Below are positions 18,496-27,274 of a stretch of DNA of 60,839 nt, piece after piece. Position 1 is the stretch's first letter. Every line of letters starts with the position of its first letter. This stretch comes from Nocardia testacea NBRC 100365. GTDB lineage: Bacteria > Actinomycetota > Actinomycetes > Mycobacteriales > Mycobacteriaceae. Position numbers and translations under genes: made by a program. Below the pieces are notes generated by a model. The model ran no database searches and was not told the origin of the DNA. It saw only the letters and a program-made list of their open reading frames with translations. The DNA lies in assembly GCF_000308775.1 (NCBI RefSeq), contig NZ_BAGJ01000095.1:1-60839 (forward strand), given 5' to 3'.

Positions 18496-19266
18496 GTGAC
18501 CGACGAAAAGTTCCTCGCCCATGTCGCCGACCGGTTGGCGGCCCTGCCGGCGGTGCACGCCGTCACCCTCGGCGGCTCGCGCGCGCAGGGCACCCATACC
18601 CCGGACAGCGACTGGGACTTCGCGGTCTACTACCGGGGCGATTTCGACCCGGCGGATCTGCGCGCTGTCGGCTGGGCGGGTGAGGTCTCCGAGGTCGGTG
18701 GCTGGGGCGGAGGCGTGTTCAACGGCGGAGCCTGGCTCGTGATCGACGACCGGCACGTGGACGTTCACTATCGTGACCTCGACGTCGTCGAATACGAACT
18801 CGGCGAGTCCCGGCAGGGTCGCTTCCACTGGGAACCGCTCATGTTCCACCTCGCGGGGATCCCCAGTTATCTCGTGGTCGCCGAACTCGCCGTCAACCAG
18901 GTTCTGCACGGCGCTCTGCCCCGTCCCGTCTACCCGGCCGCGTTACGCCGCACGGCACCGCCGATATGGCGCGACCGCGCGACCATGACACTGCGCTACG
19001 CCCGCGACGCCTACGTCCGGCGCGGGCAGGCGACAGAAGTCGCCGGCGCGCTGGCCACCGCCGCCGCGCAGACAGCACACGCCGTGCTGGCGGCTCGCGG
19101 GGAGTGGGTCACCAACGAGAAGCGACTACTGGACCGCGCGGGGCTACGGGCCGTCGACGAGATCGTGGGCGGACTGGCGACCGACCCGGCGGTACTCGCC
19201 CGGGCGGTGGCGGCTGCCGGGGATCTGTTCGACGACACCACGCCGACCGGCGGAAACACCGTGTGA
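18496..19266 (+). CDS. Nucleotidyltransferase-domain protein
   Basis: A 256-residue protein with the polymerase-beta-type core GGSRAQGTHTPDSDWDFAV near residue 20: the GS motif, then a D-x-D metal pair. A helical C-terminal domain follows. Such proteins transfer a nucleotide to small molecules, tRNA or proteins, or act as minimal nucleotidyltransferases. The GTG start at 18496 is a choice; the frame is open to 18397. Another nucleotidyltransferase gene lies decayed at 40.2 kb. Confidence 0.78.
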   Translation: MTDEKFLAHVADRLAALPAVHAVTLGGSRAQGTHTPDSDWDFAVYYRGDFDPADLRAVGWAGEVSEVGGWGGGVFNGGAWLVIDDRHVDVHYRDLDVVEYELGESRQGRFHWEPLMFHLAGIPSYLVVAELAVNQVLHGALPRPVYPAALRRTAPPIWRDRATMTLRYARDAYVRRGQATEVAGALATAAAQTAHAVLAARGEWVTNEKRLLDRAGLRAVDEIVGGLATDPAVLARAVAAAGDLFDDTTPTGGNTV

Positions 19267-19313
19267 TCTGTCGTTGCGCGTCGCTCGCTCGCCCCGGGTC
19301 ACGATGCGGTCTC

Positions 19314-19347
19314 GGCAAGATCGAACATCACATGTTCGGCAAGATCG
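19314..19347. promoter_or_regulatory. Dyad flanked by a 10-bp direct repeat
   Basis: CGAACAT-CAC-ATGTTCG is a perfect 7-bp dyad at 19322-19338. The same 10-mer, GGCAAGATCG, begins at 19314 and again at 19338. It lies in the 263-base gap before the secreted protein gene, which otherwise shows no gene. It resembles a LexA box only superficially because the half-sites are too far apart. A dimeric repressor site is likely; the regulator is unknown. Confidence 0.45.
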
Positions 19348-19529
19348 GTTTCCCCGGGTGTGTCGGCGGCCGCGGGGCTTCTAGGCTCGCGAAGGGCCGC
19401 CGCCCCCCCGTGACCAACGGCTGCGGCCCGCCCGGACACGGCGTCCAGCGACGCCGACCGCCCGACCGGCCAACGGCGTGCCGGCACCGATACCGCGCCC
19501 CGGGCGCCGACGACCCCGAAGGACCCACC

Positions 19530-20021
19530 GTGAAAAAGACCGTGCTCGCCGCCGCTGCCGTCGTTCTCCCGCTGGTCTCCGCGACCACAGCCGGCGCCGA
19601 ACCGAGACCGGTGATCCCCGAACCGCCGGTGGCGGCCGAACAGGATTCGGTGCCCTCCGGACCGCTGGGTACCACCTTCCCGGTCCACACCGGCGGCGAT
19701 ATGGCCGTGACGATCGACCCCGCCGACGCGGTGGTCGAACCGCGCGCCGACGGACAGCGCGTGCTGGTCTACCACGTGACCGCCGAGCAGACCGCGGGCA
19801 ACCCCTACTTCCTGCCGACCCTCGACCTGCGCATGGTGACCGCCGAGGGTACGACGGTGTATCCGCTGACCGACGTTCCCGGCGAATTCCCGGCCGGGTT
19901 CCTCGAGCCGGGGCAGCCCCGCCACGGGTTGGTCGCGTTCGGCATCGACCAGCAGCAGACACCGGCGCAGATCATCTTCGCCACCAGCGACTATTTCGTG
20001 CAGAGCAGCTGGACCCTCTGA
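19530..20021 (+). CDS. Secreted protein, possibly DUF4352/MPT63-like immunoglobulin fold
   Basis: A 163-residue protein with a clear Sec signal peptide (KKTVLAAAAVVLPLVSATTAGA, cut after Ala). The rest is beta-rich (VLVYHVTAEQTAGNPYF, MVTAEGTTVYPL, QPRHGLVAFGID) and resembles the DUF4352/MPT63 beta-sandwich found in secreted actinobacterial proteins. The GTG start at 19530 has AAGGA at suitable spacing. The function is unknown. It converges with cobN, with only seven bases between the stops. Confidence 0.75.
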   Translation: MKKTVLAAAAVVLPLVSATTAGAEPRPVIPEPPVAAEQDSVPSGPLGTTFPVHTGGDMAVTIDPADAVVEPRADGQRVLVYHVTAEQTAGNPYFLPTLDLRMVTAEGTTVYPLTDVPGEFPAGFLEPGQPRHGLVAFGIDQQQTPAQIIFATSDYFVQSSWTL

Positions 20022-20028
20022 CGCCGGC

Positions 20029-23000
20029 CTATTCCAGCTCGCCCTCGGTCTCCAGGTACACCTGGCGCAGCCGGTCCAGCGTGTCGGGCTCCGGACTCGC
20101 CCACATCCCCCGTTCGGCCGCCTCGAGCAGCCGTTCGGCGATACCGTGCAACGCCCACGGGTTGGACCGTTCCATGAATTTGCGGTTCGTCTCGTCGAAC
20201 ACATAGCTCTCGGAGAGCTTCTCGTACATCCAGTCGGCGATCACATCGGTGGTCGCGTCGTAGCCGAACAGGTAGTCCACGGTGGCCGCCATCTCGAAAG
20301 CGCCCTTGTAACCGTGCCGGCGCATGGCCTCCAGCCAGCGCGGATTGACCACCCGGGCCCGGAAGACGCGCGTGGTCTCCTCCGACAGCGTGCGGGTGCG
20401 GACCGCGTCCGGGCGGGTGCTGTCGCCGATATAGGCCTCCGGGCTCTTCCCCGTCAGCGCGCGCACCGTGGCGACCATCCCGCCGTGGTACTGGAAGTAG
20501 TCGTCGGAGTCGGCGATATCGTGCTCGCGGGTATCGGTGTTCTTCGCGGCCACCGCGATCCGCCGGTACGCGGTACGCATATCGTCGGCCGCCGGAGCGC
20601 CGTCGAGATCGCGCCCGTAGGCGTAGCCGCCCCACGTGGTGTATACCTGCGCGAGATCATCGTCGGTGCGCCAGCTCTTGGAATCGATCAGCTGGAGCAG
20701 TCCGGCGCCGTAGGTGCCCGGTTTCGACCCGAAGATACGGGTGGTGGCCCGGCGCTCGTCACCGTGTTCGGCGAGATCGGCGCGGGTGTGGGCGCGGACG
20801 TAGTTGGTCTCCGCGGGTTCGTCGAGATCGGCCACGAGCCGGACCGCGTCGTCGAGCAGCGCCAGAACATGCGGGAAGGCGTCGCGGAAGAATCCGCTGA
20901 TCCGTACCGTCACGTCCACGCGCGGCCGGCCCAGTTCCGCGGGGTCGATCACCTCCAGGGTGGTGACCCGGCGGCTGGCCTCGTCCCAGACCGGGCGCAC
21001 GCCGAGCAGGGCGAGTACCTCGGCGATATCGTCGCCGGAGGTGCGCATGGCCGAGGTGCCCCAGACCGACAGGCCCACCGAGCGCGGGTACTCGCCGTGG
21101 TCGGCCCGATAGCGTTCGAGCAGTGATTCGGCCATGGCCTGCCCGGTTTCCCAGGCCAGCCGCGACGGTACGGCCTTGGGGTCCACGGAGTAGAAGTTAC
21201 GGCCGGTCGGCAGCACATTGATCAGACCGCGCAGCGGCGAACCACTCGGGCCGGCGGGGATGAAACCGCCGTTCAGCGCATGCAGTACCCGGTCGATCTC
21301 GACGCCGGTCCCGCGCAGCCGCGGGACCACCTCGGTCGCGGCGAAACGCAGCACTGCGGCGACCGCCGCGCGATCGCCGCCGGCCGTTTCGAACAGTTCG
21401 TTCGCGTGCTCGTCGACGAGCCGGTCCACGGCCTCGGGCGCCCACCCGGCGGCCTGCAGCGCGACGATCAGTTCCCGGGCACGCGCCTCGACCGTATCGA
21501 CCCGCTCCCGCGCCTCCCCACCGGATTCGCTGAGCCCCAGCGCCTCCCGCAGCCCCGGCACCGACTGCTCCCCACCCCACAACTGCCGGGCGCGCAGCAT
21601 GGCCAGGACCAGGTCGACCTCGCCGTCACCGGCCGGGGCGCGGCCGAGAATGTGCAGGCCGTCGCGGATCTGGACATCTTTGATCTCGCACAGCCAGCCG
21701 TCGACGTGCAGCAGCATATCGTCGAAGGATTCCTCGTCCGGGCGTTCGGCCAGCCCCAGATCGTGGTCCATCTTCGCGGCGCGCATGAGCGTCCAGATCT
21801 GCTGCCGGATGGCGGGCAGTTTGGCCGGGTCCAACGCGGAGATGTTCGCGTGCTCGTCGAGCAGTTGCTCGAGACGGGAGATATCGCCGTAACTCTCGGC
21901 ACGCGCCATCGGCGGGATCAGATGATCCACCAGGGTGGCGTGGGCGCGGCGTTTGGCCTGGGTGCCCTCCCCCGGATCGTTCACCAGGAACGGGTAGATC
22001 AGCGGCAGGTCACCCAGGGCGGCGTCGGTACCGCACGCCGCGGACATGCCCAGGGTCTTACCGGGCAGCCATTCCAGATTGCCGTGCTTACCCAGGTGCA
22101 CCATCGCGTCCGCGCCGAAACCGCCGGCCTCGGCATCGGCGGAAAGCCACCGGTAGGCGGCGAGATAGTGGTGGCTGGGCGGGAGATCGGGGTCGTGGTA
22201 GATGGCGACCGGGTTCTCGCCGAAACCACGCGGCGGCTGCACCATGAGCACCACATTGCCGAATCGCAGTGCGGCGATGACTATCTCACCGCGCGGATCG
22301 GTGAAACGGTCGACATAGAGCTCACCCGGCGGTGGTCCCCACGCCTCGACGACCGCGGTGCGCAGCTCCTGCGGCAGAGTCTCGAACCAGGCGGTGTAGA
22401 CGTCGGCGCCGATCCGCACCGGGTTGCCCTCGAGCTGGTCGGCGGTGAGCCAGTCGGGATCCTGCCCGCCGGCGGCGATCAGCGCGTGCATCAGCGCGTC
22501 CCCGTCGCGTTCTTCCAGGCCCGGCACCTCGCCCGCGGCGCCGAGATCGTATCCGGCGGAGCGCAATTCGGTGAGCAGCGCGATGGCGCTGGCCGGCGTA
22601 TCGAGTCCGACGGCGTTACCGATGCGGGCGTGTTTGGTCGGATAGGCCGACAGCATGAGCGCCAGGCGTTTGCGGTCGGCGGGGATATGCCGCAGCCGCG
22701 CGTGCCGCACCGCGATCCCGGCCACCCGGGCGGCGCGTTCGGCGTCGGGCACGTAGGTGGACAGTCCGTCCTCGTCGAACTCCTTGAAGGAGAACGGCAC
22801 CGTGATGATCCGGCCGTCGAACTCCGGGACCGCCACCTGGGTCGCCACGTCCAGCGGCGACAGCCCGTCGTCGTTGGCCTCCCACTGCGCGCGGCCGCCG
22901 GTCAGGCACAGGCCCTGCAGGATCGGTACATCCAGTTCGGCCAGTGCGCCGATATCCCAGGCCTCGTCGTCGCCGCCCGCCGTGGCCAGCGCTGGTTTGC

Positions 23001-23661
23001 TGCCGCCGGCCGCCAGCACGGTGACCACCAGCGCGTCGGCCTGCCGGAGGGTGGCCAGCAGGTCGGGTTCGGCGGTGCGCAGGGAGGCGCAGTAGACGGG
23101 CAGCGGCACCGCGCCGGCTTCCTCGATCGCGCCGCACAGCGCGTCGATATAGCCGGTGTTCCCGGCCAGATGCTGGGCCCGGTAGTAGACGACGCCGACC
23201 GTGGGCTTCCCGGCCACCGGTTCGGGACGCCGCGCGACGCGTTCGAGCCGGCCCCAGGCGGGCAACTGCACCGGCGGTTCGAACCCGTGCCCGGTGAGCA
23301 GGACGGTATCGGAGAGGAAGTTGTGCAGCTGGCGCAGATTCCGCGGTCCGCCGGCCGCCAGGTAGTTGTGCGCGTCGGCGGCCACACCGACCGGCACGGT
23401 CGAGCACTCCATGAGTTCGGCGTCGGGGGCCATCTCGCCGCCCACCGCCACCACCGGCACCCCGCTCGCCCGCACCGTGGCCAGGCCGTCCTCCCAGGCC
23501 CGCTTGCCGCCGAGGATCCGGACGATCACCAGGTCGGTGCCCGCGAGCAGGCCGGGCAGATCCTCCACCAGCAATCGGGCCGGATTGGCCCACCGGTACT
23601 CGGCGCCGCTGGCGCGCGCGCTCAGCAGATCCGTATCGGAGGTGGACAGCAGCAGAATCAC
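20029..23661 (-). CDS. cobN: Aerobic cobaltochelatase, large subunit
   Basis: The 1210-residue subunit inserts Co2+ into hydrogenobyrinic acid a,c-diamide with CobS and CobT (not in the window), using ATP. Landmarks of the CobN/magnesium-chelatase H family are present: HGFEPP near the front, the DAMVHLGKHGNLEWLPGK block in the middle, and LRGLINVLPTGRNFYSVDP and WGGYAYGRD later. The length matches the family. The GTG at 23659-23661 has AGGAAGG at good spacing. A cobalamin riboswitch directly upstream should turn the gene off when B12 is plentiful. Confidence 0.97.
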   Translation of the reverse strand: MILLLSTSDTDLLSARASGAEYRWANPARLLVEDLPGLLAGTDLVIVRILGGKRAWEDGLATVRASGVPVVAVGGEMAPDAELMECSTVPVGVAADAHNYLAAGGPRNLRQLHNFLSDTVLLTGHGFEPPVQLPAWGRLERVARRPEPVAGKPTVGVVYYRAQHLAGNTGYIDALCGAIEEAGAVPLPVYCASLRTAEPDLLATLRQADALVVTVLAAGGSKPALATAGGDDEAWDIGALAELDVPILQGLCLTGGRAQWEANDDGLSPLDVATQVAVPEFDGRIITVPFSFKEFDEDGLSTYVPDAERAARVAGIAVRHARLRHIPADRKRLALMLSAYPTKHARIGNAVGLDTPASAIALLTELRSAGYDLGAAGEVPGLEERDGDALMHALIAAGGQDPDWLTADQLEGNPVRIGADVYTAWFETLPQELRTAVVEAWGPPPGELYVDRFTDPRGEIVIAALRFGNVVLMVQPPRGFGENPVAIYHDPDLPPSHHYLAAYRWLSADAEAGGFGADAMVHLGKHGNLEWLPGKTLGMSAACGTDAALGDLPLIYPFLVNDPGEGTQAKRRAHATLVDHLIPPMARAESYGDISRLEQLLDEHANISALDPAKLPAIRQQIWTLMRAAKMDHDLGLAERPDEESFDDMLLHVDGWLCEIKDVQIRDGLHILGRAPAGDGEVDLVLAMLRARQLWGGEQSVPGLREALGLSESGGEARERVDTVEARARELIVALQAAGWAPEAVDRLVDEHANELFETAGGDRAAVAAVLRFAATEVVPRLRGTGVEIDRVLHALNGGFIPAGPSGSPLRGLINVLPTGRNFYSVDPKAVPSRLAWETGQAMAESLLERYRADHGEYPRSVGLSVWGTSAMRTSGDDIAEVLALLGVRPVWDEASRRVTTLEVIDPAELGRPRVDVTVRISGFFRDAFPHVLALLDDAVRLVADLDEPAETNYVRAHTRADLAEHGDERRATTRIFGSKPGTYGAGLLQLIDSKSWRTDDDLAQVYTTWGGYAYGRDLDGAPAADDMRTAYRRIAVAAKNTDTREHDIADSDDYFQYHGGMVATVRALTGKSPEAYIGDSTRPDAVRTRTLSEETTRVFRARVVNPRWLEAMRRHGYKGAFEMAATVDYLFGYDATTDVIADWMYEKLSESYVFDETNRKFMERSNPWALHGIAERLLEAAERGMWASPEPDTLDRLRQVYLETEGELE

Positions 23662-23699
23662 AGCGATGACCTTCCTGGGGTGACGCGCCCGTGGGGGGT

Positions 23700-23800
23700 T
23701 GTGTGCTCGCCGGAGAGGGTCTGGCTGTGTCAGTGGCGCGACCGCACCGGAGTTCCACCGGTTTCCTCGTCACCCGTCGAGCCCCCGGATGCTACCGCGA
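23700..23800 (-). promoter_or_regulatory. Cobalamin riboswitch upstream of cobN
   Basis: Reading the minus strand, the leader holds the conserved riboswitch core in order: GAGGAAACCGGTG, then ACTCCGG, then GCGGTCGCGCCACTG (the B12 box at 23721-23739 on the plus strand), then AGCCAGACC and CCGGCGAGC. It ends about 40 bases before the cobN start. No U-rich terminator is visible, so control is more likely at translation. The 5' boundary is approximate; pairings were judged by eye. Confidence 0.88.
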
Positions 23801-24008
23801 CCGCCGCAGGCGCCGGTCACCACACCGGCGCGCGGCACCGCCGGCGGAACTCCGGGCCGTCCCCGGCCGGCCTCGCGGAGAGCCCGATCCAGGGGCCGGA
23901 AGTCCGCGGGATCTCCCGGCCGCGGACACGACCGTGCCGGGAGACCACCGGGCGGCGCCCGCGTGTACGCGCTTGCCGACCACCCCTCGTTCCGGGTTTG
24001 CTTCTGTC

Positions 24009-24410
24009 ATGGCCGATGACGCGGGTACCCAGCTGTTCCACCGATCCATGCCCTTCACCGAACGCCTCGGCATCGAGGTGCTCGAACACGGCCCCGAGCT
24101 GGTCCGCAGCCGCATCGCCTGGGACGAGACACTGTGCACACTGGGCGGTGCGCTGCACGGCGGAGTGCTGATGGCGCTGGCGGACTCCACCGCGGCGGTT
24201 TGCGCGTTCCTCAATCTGCCCGAGGGCGCCCAGGCGACCACCACCGTCGAATCGAAGACCAATTTCCTGCGCGCCGTGCGGTCGGGCCATGCCGAGGCGT
24301 CGTCGCGTCCGCTGCACGCCGGGCGGTCGTTCATCGTGGTCGAGACCGAGGTCCGCGACGACGCGGGCAAGCTGGTCGCGAAGGTGACCCAGACCCAGGC
24401 GGTGCGCTGA
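24009..24410 (+). CDS. PaaI-type hotdog-fold thioesterase
   Basis: A 133-residue hotdog protein. The helix region GGALHGGVLMALADSTAAVC carries the typical HGG(V) motif, followed by TTTVESKTNFLRAV and the end VAKVTQTQAVR. It hydrolyses acyl-CoA or aryl-CoA thioesters; the acyl group is unknown. No SD precedes the ATG at 24009, so it is probably leaderless. It sits between cobN and cobG but has no evident role in B12 synthesis. Confidence 0.85.
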   Translation: MADDAGTQLFHRSMPFTERLGIEVLEHGPELVRSRIAWDETLCTLGGALHGGVLMALADSTAAVCAFLNLPEGAQATTTVESKTNFLRAVRSGHAEASSRPLHAGRSFIVVETEVRDDAGKLVAKVTQTQAVR

Positions 24411-24447
24411 AACCGGCCCGCTCCGCCGCCCGTAAGCTGGTCGGATC

Positions 24448-25632
24448 ATGGCTCGTACCGATCCCGACTCCTGCCCCGGTGTCCTGCGCCTGCACGAGGC
24501 CGCCGACGGCCCACTGGCCCGGATCCGGGTGCCGGGGGGAACGCTCGCGCCGGAGCAGTTGCAGACACTCGCCGCGGCCGCCGAGGAGCTCGGCGACGGG
24601 AATATCGAACTGACCTCGCGCGGCAATGTGCAATTGCGCCGGGTGCGCGACGCGGACGCGCTCGCCGCACGGCTGGCCGGCGCCGGACTGCTGCCCAGCC
24701 GGACCCATGAGCGGGTCCGTAATATCATCGCCTCGCCGCTGTCCGGCCGCGTCGGTGACCATCCCGATCTTCGGCCGCTGGTACACGCGCTGGACCGGGG
24801 ACTGCTGGGCGCGCCGCGGCTGGCCGAGCTGCCGGGCCGGGTATTGTTCACCCTCGACGACGGCCGCGGTGATGTGACCCCGCTCGGCCCCGATATCGGC
24901 CTGCACCTGCTCGACGGCGACCGGTCCGCCCTCCTGCTCGCCGGGCGGGACAGCGGTATCCGCGTGACCACCACCGAAGCGCCCGAGGTGCTGCTGGCGG
25001 CCGCGCACGGATTCCTGACACTTGCCGACGGACAGTGGCGCCTGCACGAAATCGCCGACGGCCCCACCCGGCTGGCCGCGCTGCTGGGACTCGAACCCGG
25101 GCCGGACCGGTTGGAATTCGCCGGCCCCGCCGACCCGCCGATCGGCTGGCTGCCCCAGCGCGACGGTCTCGTCGCGCTGGGCGCGGGTGTCCGGCTGGGC
25201 TCGCTGCCCGCCCGTACCGCCGAATTCCTCGCCGCCGTAGAACGCCCGATCCTCCTGACTCCGTGGCGGAGCCTGATCCTCACCGATCTGGAGGAGTGGC
25301 CCGCCGAACAGGTCGTCCGGGTGCTGGCGCCGATGGGCCTCATCTTCGACGCCGCCTCACCGTGGCTGCGGATCACCGCCTGCGCGGGGGCGCCCGGGTG
25401 CGCGAAATCGCATACCGACGTCCGGGCCGACGCCGCGGCCGCTGTCGAATCGGGCCGGACGGAGGTCCCCGGGGCAGGCGGGTCGGCCACTCCGGTCGAG
25501 GCCGCCGATATCACCACGGCGGGGCGGCAGCACTGGTCCGGGTGCGAACGGCGCTGCGGCCGGCCCGCTCGGGCAGCCACCGAGGTCACTGCCACCGAGG
25601 CGGGTTACCGGGTGACACCGCCGCGCGATTGA
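24448..25632 (+). CDS. cobG: Precorrin-3B synthase
   Basis: The 394-residue oxygen-dependent enzyme turns precorrin-3A into precorrin-3B before ring contraction by CobJ. It is a nitrite/sulfite-reductase-like protein: ELTSRGNVQLRR is the ferredoxin-like half, and the Fe-S ligands are seen as CAGAPGCAKS near residue 312 and CERRCG near 370. Its presence, with CobN, marks the aerobic pathway. It starts 37 bases after the thioesterase gene and may be cotranscribed with it. Confidence 0.93.
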   Translation: MARTDPDSCPGVLRLHEAADGPLARIRVPGGTLAPEQLQTLAAAAEELGDGNIELTSRGNVQLRRVRDADALAARLAGAGLLPSRTHERVRNIIASPLSGRVGDHPDLRPLVHALDRGLLGAPRLAELPGRVLFTLDDGRGDVTPLGPDIGLHLLDGDRSALLLAGRDSGIRVTTTEAPEVLLAAAHGFLTLADGQWRLHEIADGPTRLAALLGLEPGPDRLEFAGPADPPIGWLPQRDGLVALGAGVRLGSLPARTAEFLAAVERPILLTPWRSLILTDLEEWPAEQVVRVLAPMGLIFDAASPWLRITACAGAPGCAKSHTDVRADAAAAVESGRTEVPGAGGSATPVEAADITTAGRQHWSGCERRCGRPARAATEVTATEAGYRVTPPRD

Positions 25633-25677
25633 GCCGGCGCCGCCACCGTCCTCTTCGAGCGGGCGGGTCGCGGGGTC

Positions 25678-25851
25678 CTACTGCGGCTGCGAGGTCGAGG
25701 ACTTCTCGATGGGCCGGGAGCGCCGGTCCCCGTCGTCCTGTTTGCCATGGCTGGCCACCAGCAGCACGACGATCAACAGCCCCATCACCGCCGCCACGGC
25801 CAGCGAAGCCGACGGCTTGCGCAGCTGTTCGGTTTCCTCGCGCACTGACAT
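25678..25851 (-). CDS. Small single-span membrane protein
   Basis: The 57-residue protein MSVREETEQLRK... has one transmembrane helix (about residues 17-35, ASLAVAAVMGLLIVVLLVA) and a charged C-terminal tail. The ATG at 25849-25851 has GGAAGAG directly before it. The frame remains open upstream to 25986 but without signal. No family is recognised. It converges with cobG. Confidence 0.6.
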   Translation of the reverse strand: MSVREETEQLRKPSASLAVAAVMGLLIVVLLVASHGKQDDGDRRSRPIEKSSTSQPQ

Positions 25852-26198
25852 CTCTTCCGGCAACTGTGGGATGGATCCGACTGCGTGGTACTCGGGTCGC
25901 GTCCCGGCTGCCGGGCATCCGTTCGACCGATCCGTACTTCCGGTGACGAACGACGAACTACCTTGGCGGGCCTGAACTGTGAGCATGCAGAAATCGTATC
26001 GACGTTCGTCCGACGGGCAGCCGGAAATTTCCCGCTAATGGGAAATTAACATCGAATTAATGCGAGGGTGGTCCAGGACACATAGCCGCCGGTCAGCGGC
26101 CTGGAGTCGGGATCGGCAGGCCCACAAGGCAAATCGAGACGGTTGTGACGTACGGTACGCTGCTTGCCCCCACCCCACTCTGTGTCGTAAACCATAGA

Positions 26199-27050
26199 TC
26201 AACCGGCCCGGACGCGGCGCACACCCGCGTAGGCGCGCGGGGCATACCGCAGACGATCCGGTAGCAGCGGCCAGACCGTGCGAACAGCCGCCGCGAACAC
26301 CCCGAACAGCTTCTGGTCCACCGCCGTCCACCGCAGATCGAGGATCTCGCGGGCACGTTCGGGCATGAGGGCGTTCGCGAGCCAGACATTGAACGCCATC
26401 ACCGGCCGCCAGATCACCGACCACACCGGTTCCGGAATACCGGGCAGCGCCGGGATCCGGGTACTTCCGAGCCGGAGCGCGAAATCGGTGGTGGCGTTGG
26501 CCTCGAGCACCTGATCGATGGTGTGGTGCCAGTACTCCTCGAATTCGGCGTAATTCGCCACCAGCACCCGATCGGACAGTCCGTACATCCGCCACCAGGT
26601 GATGCCCTCGGCGATCAACTGATCCTTCTGCGCGGGGGTGAGCGGAGTCCCGAAATGCTCGTTGAGGGCGATGGTCAGTTCGACGAAGGTCGCGTGGGTC
26701 CACCAGTACACGTCGGGATTGAGCGCGTGGTAGCGCTCGCCGCGGGAGTCGGTGCCCTTGAGCGGGCGATGGTAGTCACGCACCCGGGCCGCCTGCGCTT
26801 CGTTGTCGGCGTCGTAGATCATGCCCTGGATCTGCGGCAGGGAGCGGATGAGGCGGTCCCAGGGGTCGCTGAAGAAGTTCGAATGGTCCTGCAGGGCGGC
26901 ACCTACCGCCGGATGCATGTTCTGCAGGATGCCGGTGCGGCCGAGGAACAGCATGTTCCGCAGATCTCCGGCGTACTCCCAGGTCAGCGACCCGGGTCCG
27001 ATCGGTGCCCCCACGAGACGGGATGTGGCGGTGGTATCCGGAGCACCCAC
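26199..27050 (-). CDS. MpaB/DUF2236-type oxygenase
   Basis: A 283-residue protein of the ER-bound oxygenase MpaB/latex-clearing-protein family, whose known members use a b-type heme to cleave prenyl chains or rubber. Family features visible are the WEYAGDLRNMLFLGRTGILQ start, HNFF-like DHSNFFSDPWDRL, the His/Tyr-rich WWTHATFVELT and the C-terminal arginine-rich end. The GTG at 27048-27050 is chosen because AAGGAGG lies seven bases upstream. It is divergent from the alcohol dehydrogenase operon; the substrate is unknown. Confidence 0.82.
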   Translation of the reverse strand: MGAPDTTATSRLVGAPIGPGSLTWEYAGDLRNMLFLGRTGILQNMHPAVGAALQDHSNFFSDPWDRLIRSLPQIQGMIYDADNEAQAARVRDYHRPLKGTDSRGERYHALNPDVYWWTHATFVELTIALNEHFGTPLTPAQKDQLIAEGITWWRMYGLSDRVLVANYAEFEEYWHHTIDQVLEANATTDFALRLGSTRIPALPGIPEPVWSVIWRPVMAFNVWLANALMPERAREILDLRWTAVDQKLFGVFAAAVRTVWPLLPDRLRYAPRAYAGVRRVRAG

Positions 27051-27179
27051 GATCTGACCTCCTTGTCGAACGGCGCGAAACACTGAGACGGATATTAGGT
27101 CATCATCTCAGTTTCTCGACCATCGAGGGGCGGAGACCATCTCGCCGGAGAATTCCGCGACGCTCGGCGCACTCGTGTC

Positions 27180-27207
27180 GTATGGTCGTCTGGACTATTG
27201 TCCATAC
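27180..27207. promoter_or_regulatory. Inverted repeats upstream of the NDMA-dependent alcohol dehydrogenase
   Basis: GTATGG at 27180-27185 is matched by CCATAC at 27202-27207, and inside them TGGAC-TATT-GTCCA is a perfect dyad at 27191-27204. Just right of it CATAC recurs twice (27203-27207 and 27215-27219). The block sits about 70-95 bases before the dehydrogenase start in an otherwise empty 224-base gap. It is a likely regulator site, but no regulator gene is adjacent. Confidence 0.45.
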
Positions 27208-27274
27208 ACTTGTGCATACAGCCGGGCCCGGCTCTCGCGCGGAGCCGGAACGGTAGGAGAAAGCAGGTTCACCG

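Noticed and set aside
19321..19339. LexA/SOS box (CGAAC ... GTTCG)
   Set aside because: Actinobacterial SOS boxes have TCGAAC and GTTCGA only 4 bases apart. Here the half-sites are 7 apart, and no DNA-repair gene follows.
21280..24171. A 963-residue plus-strand protein antisense to cobN
   Set aside because: Composition is that of a mirror frame in high-GC DNA; cobN on the other strand is certain.
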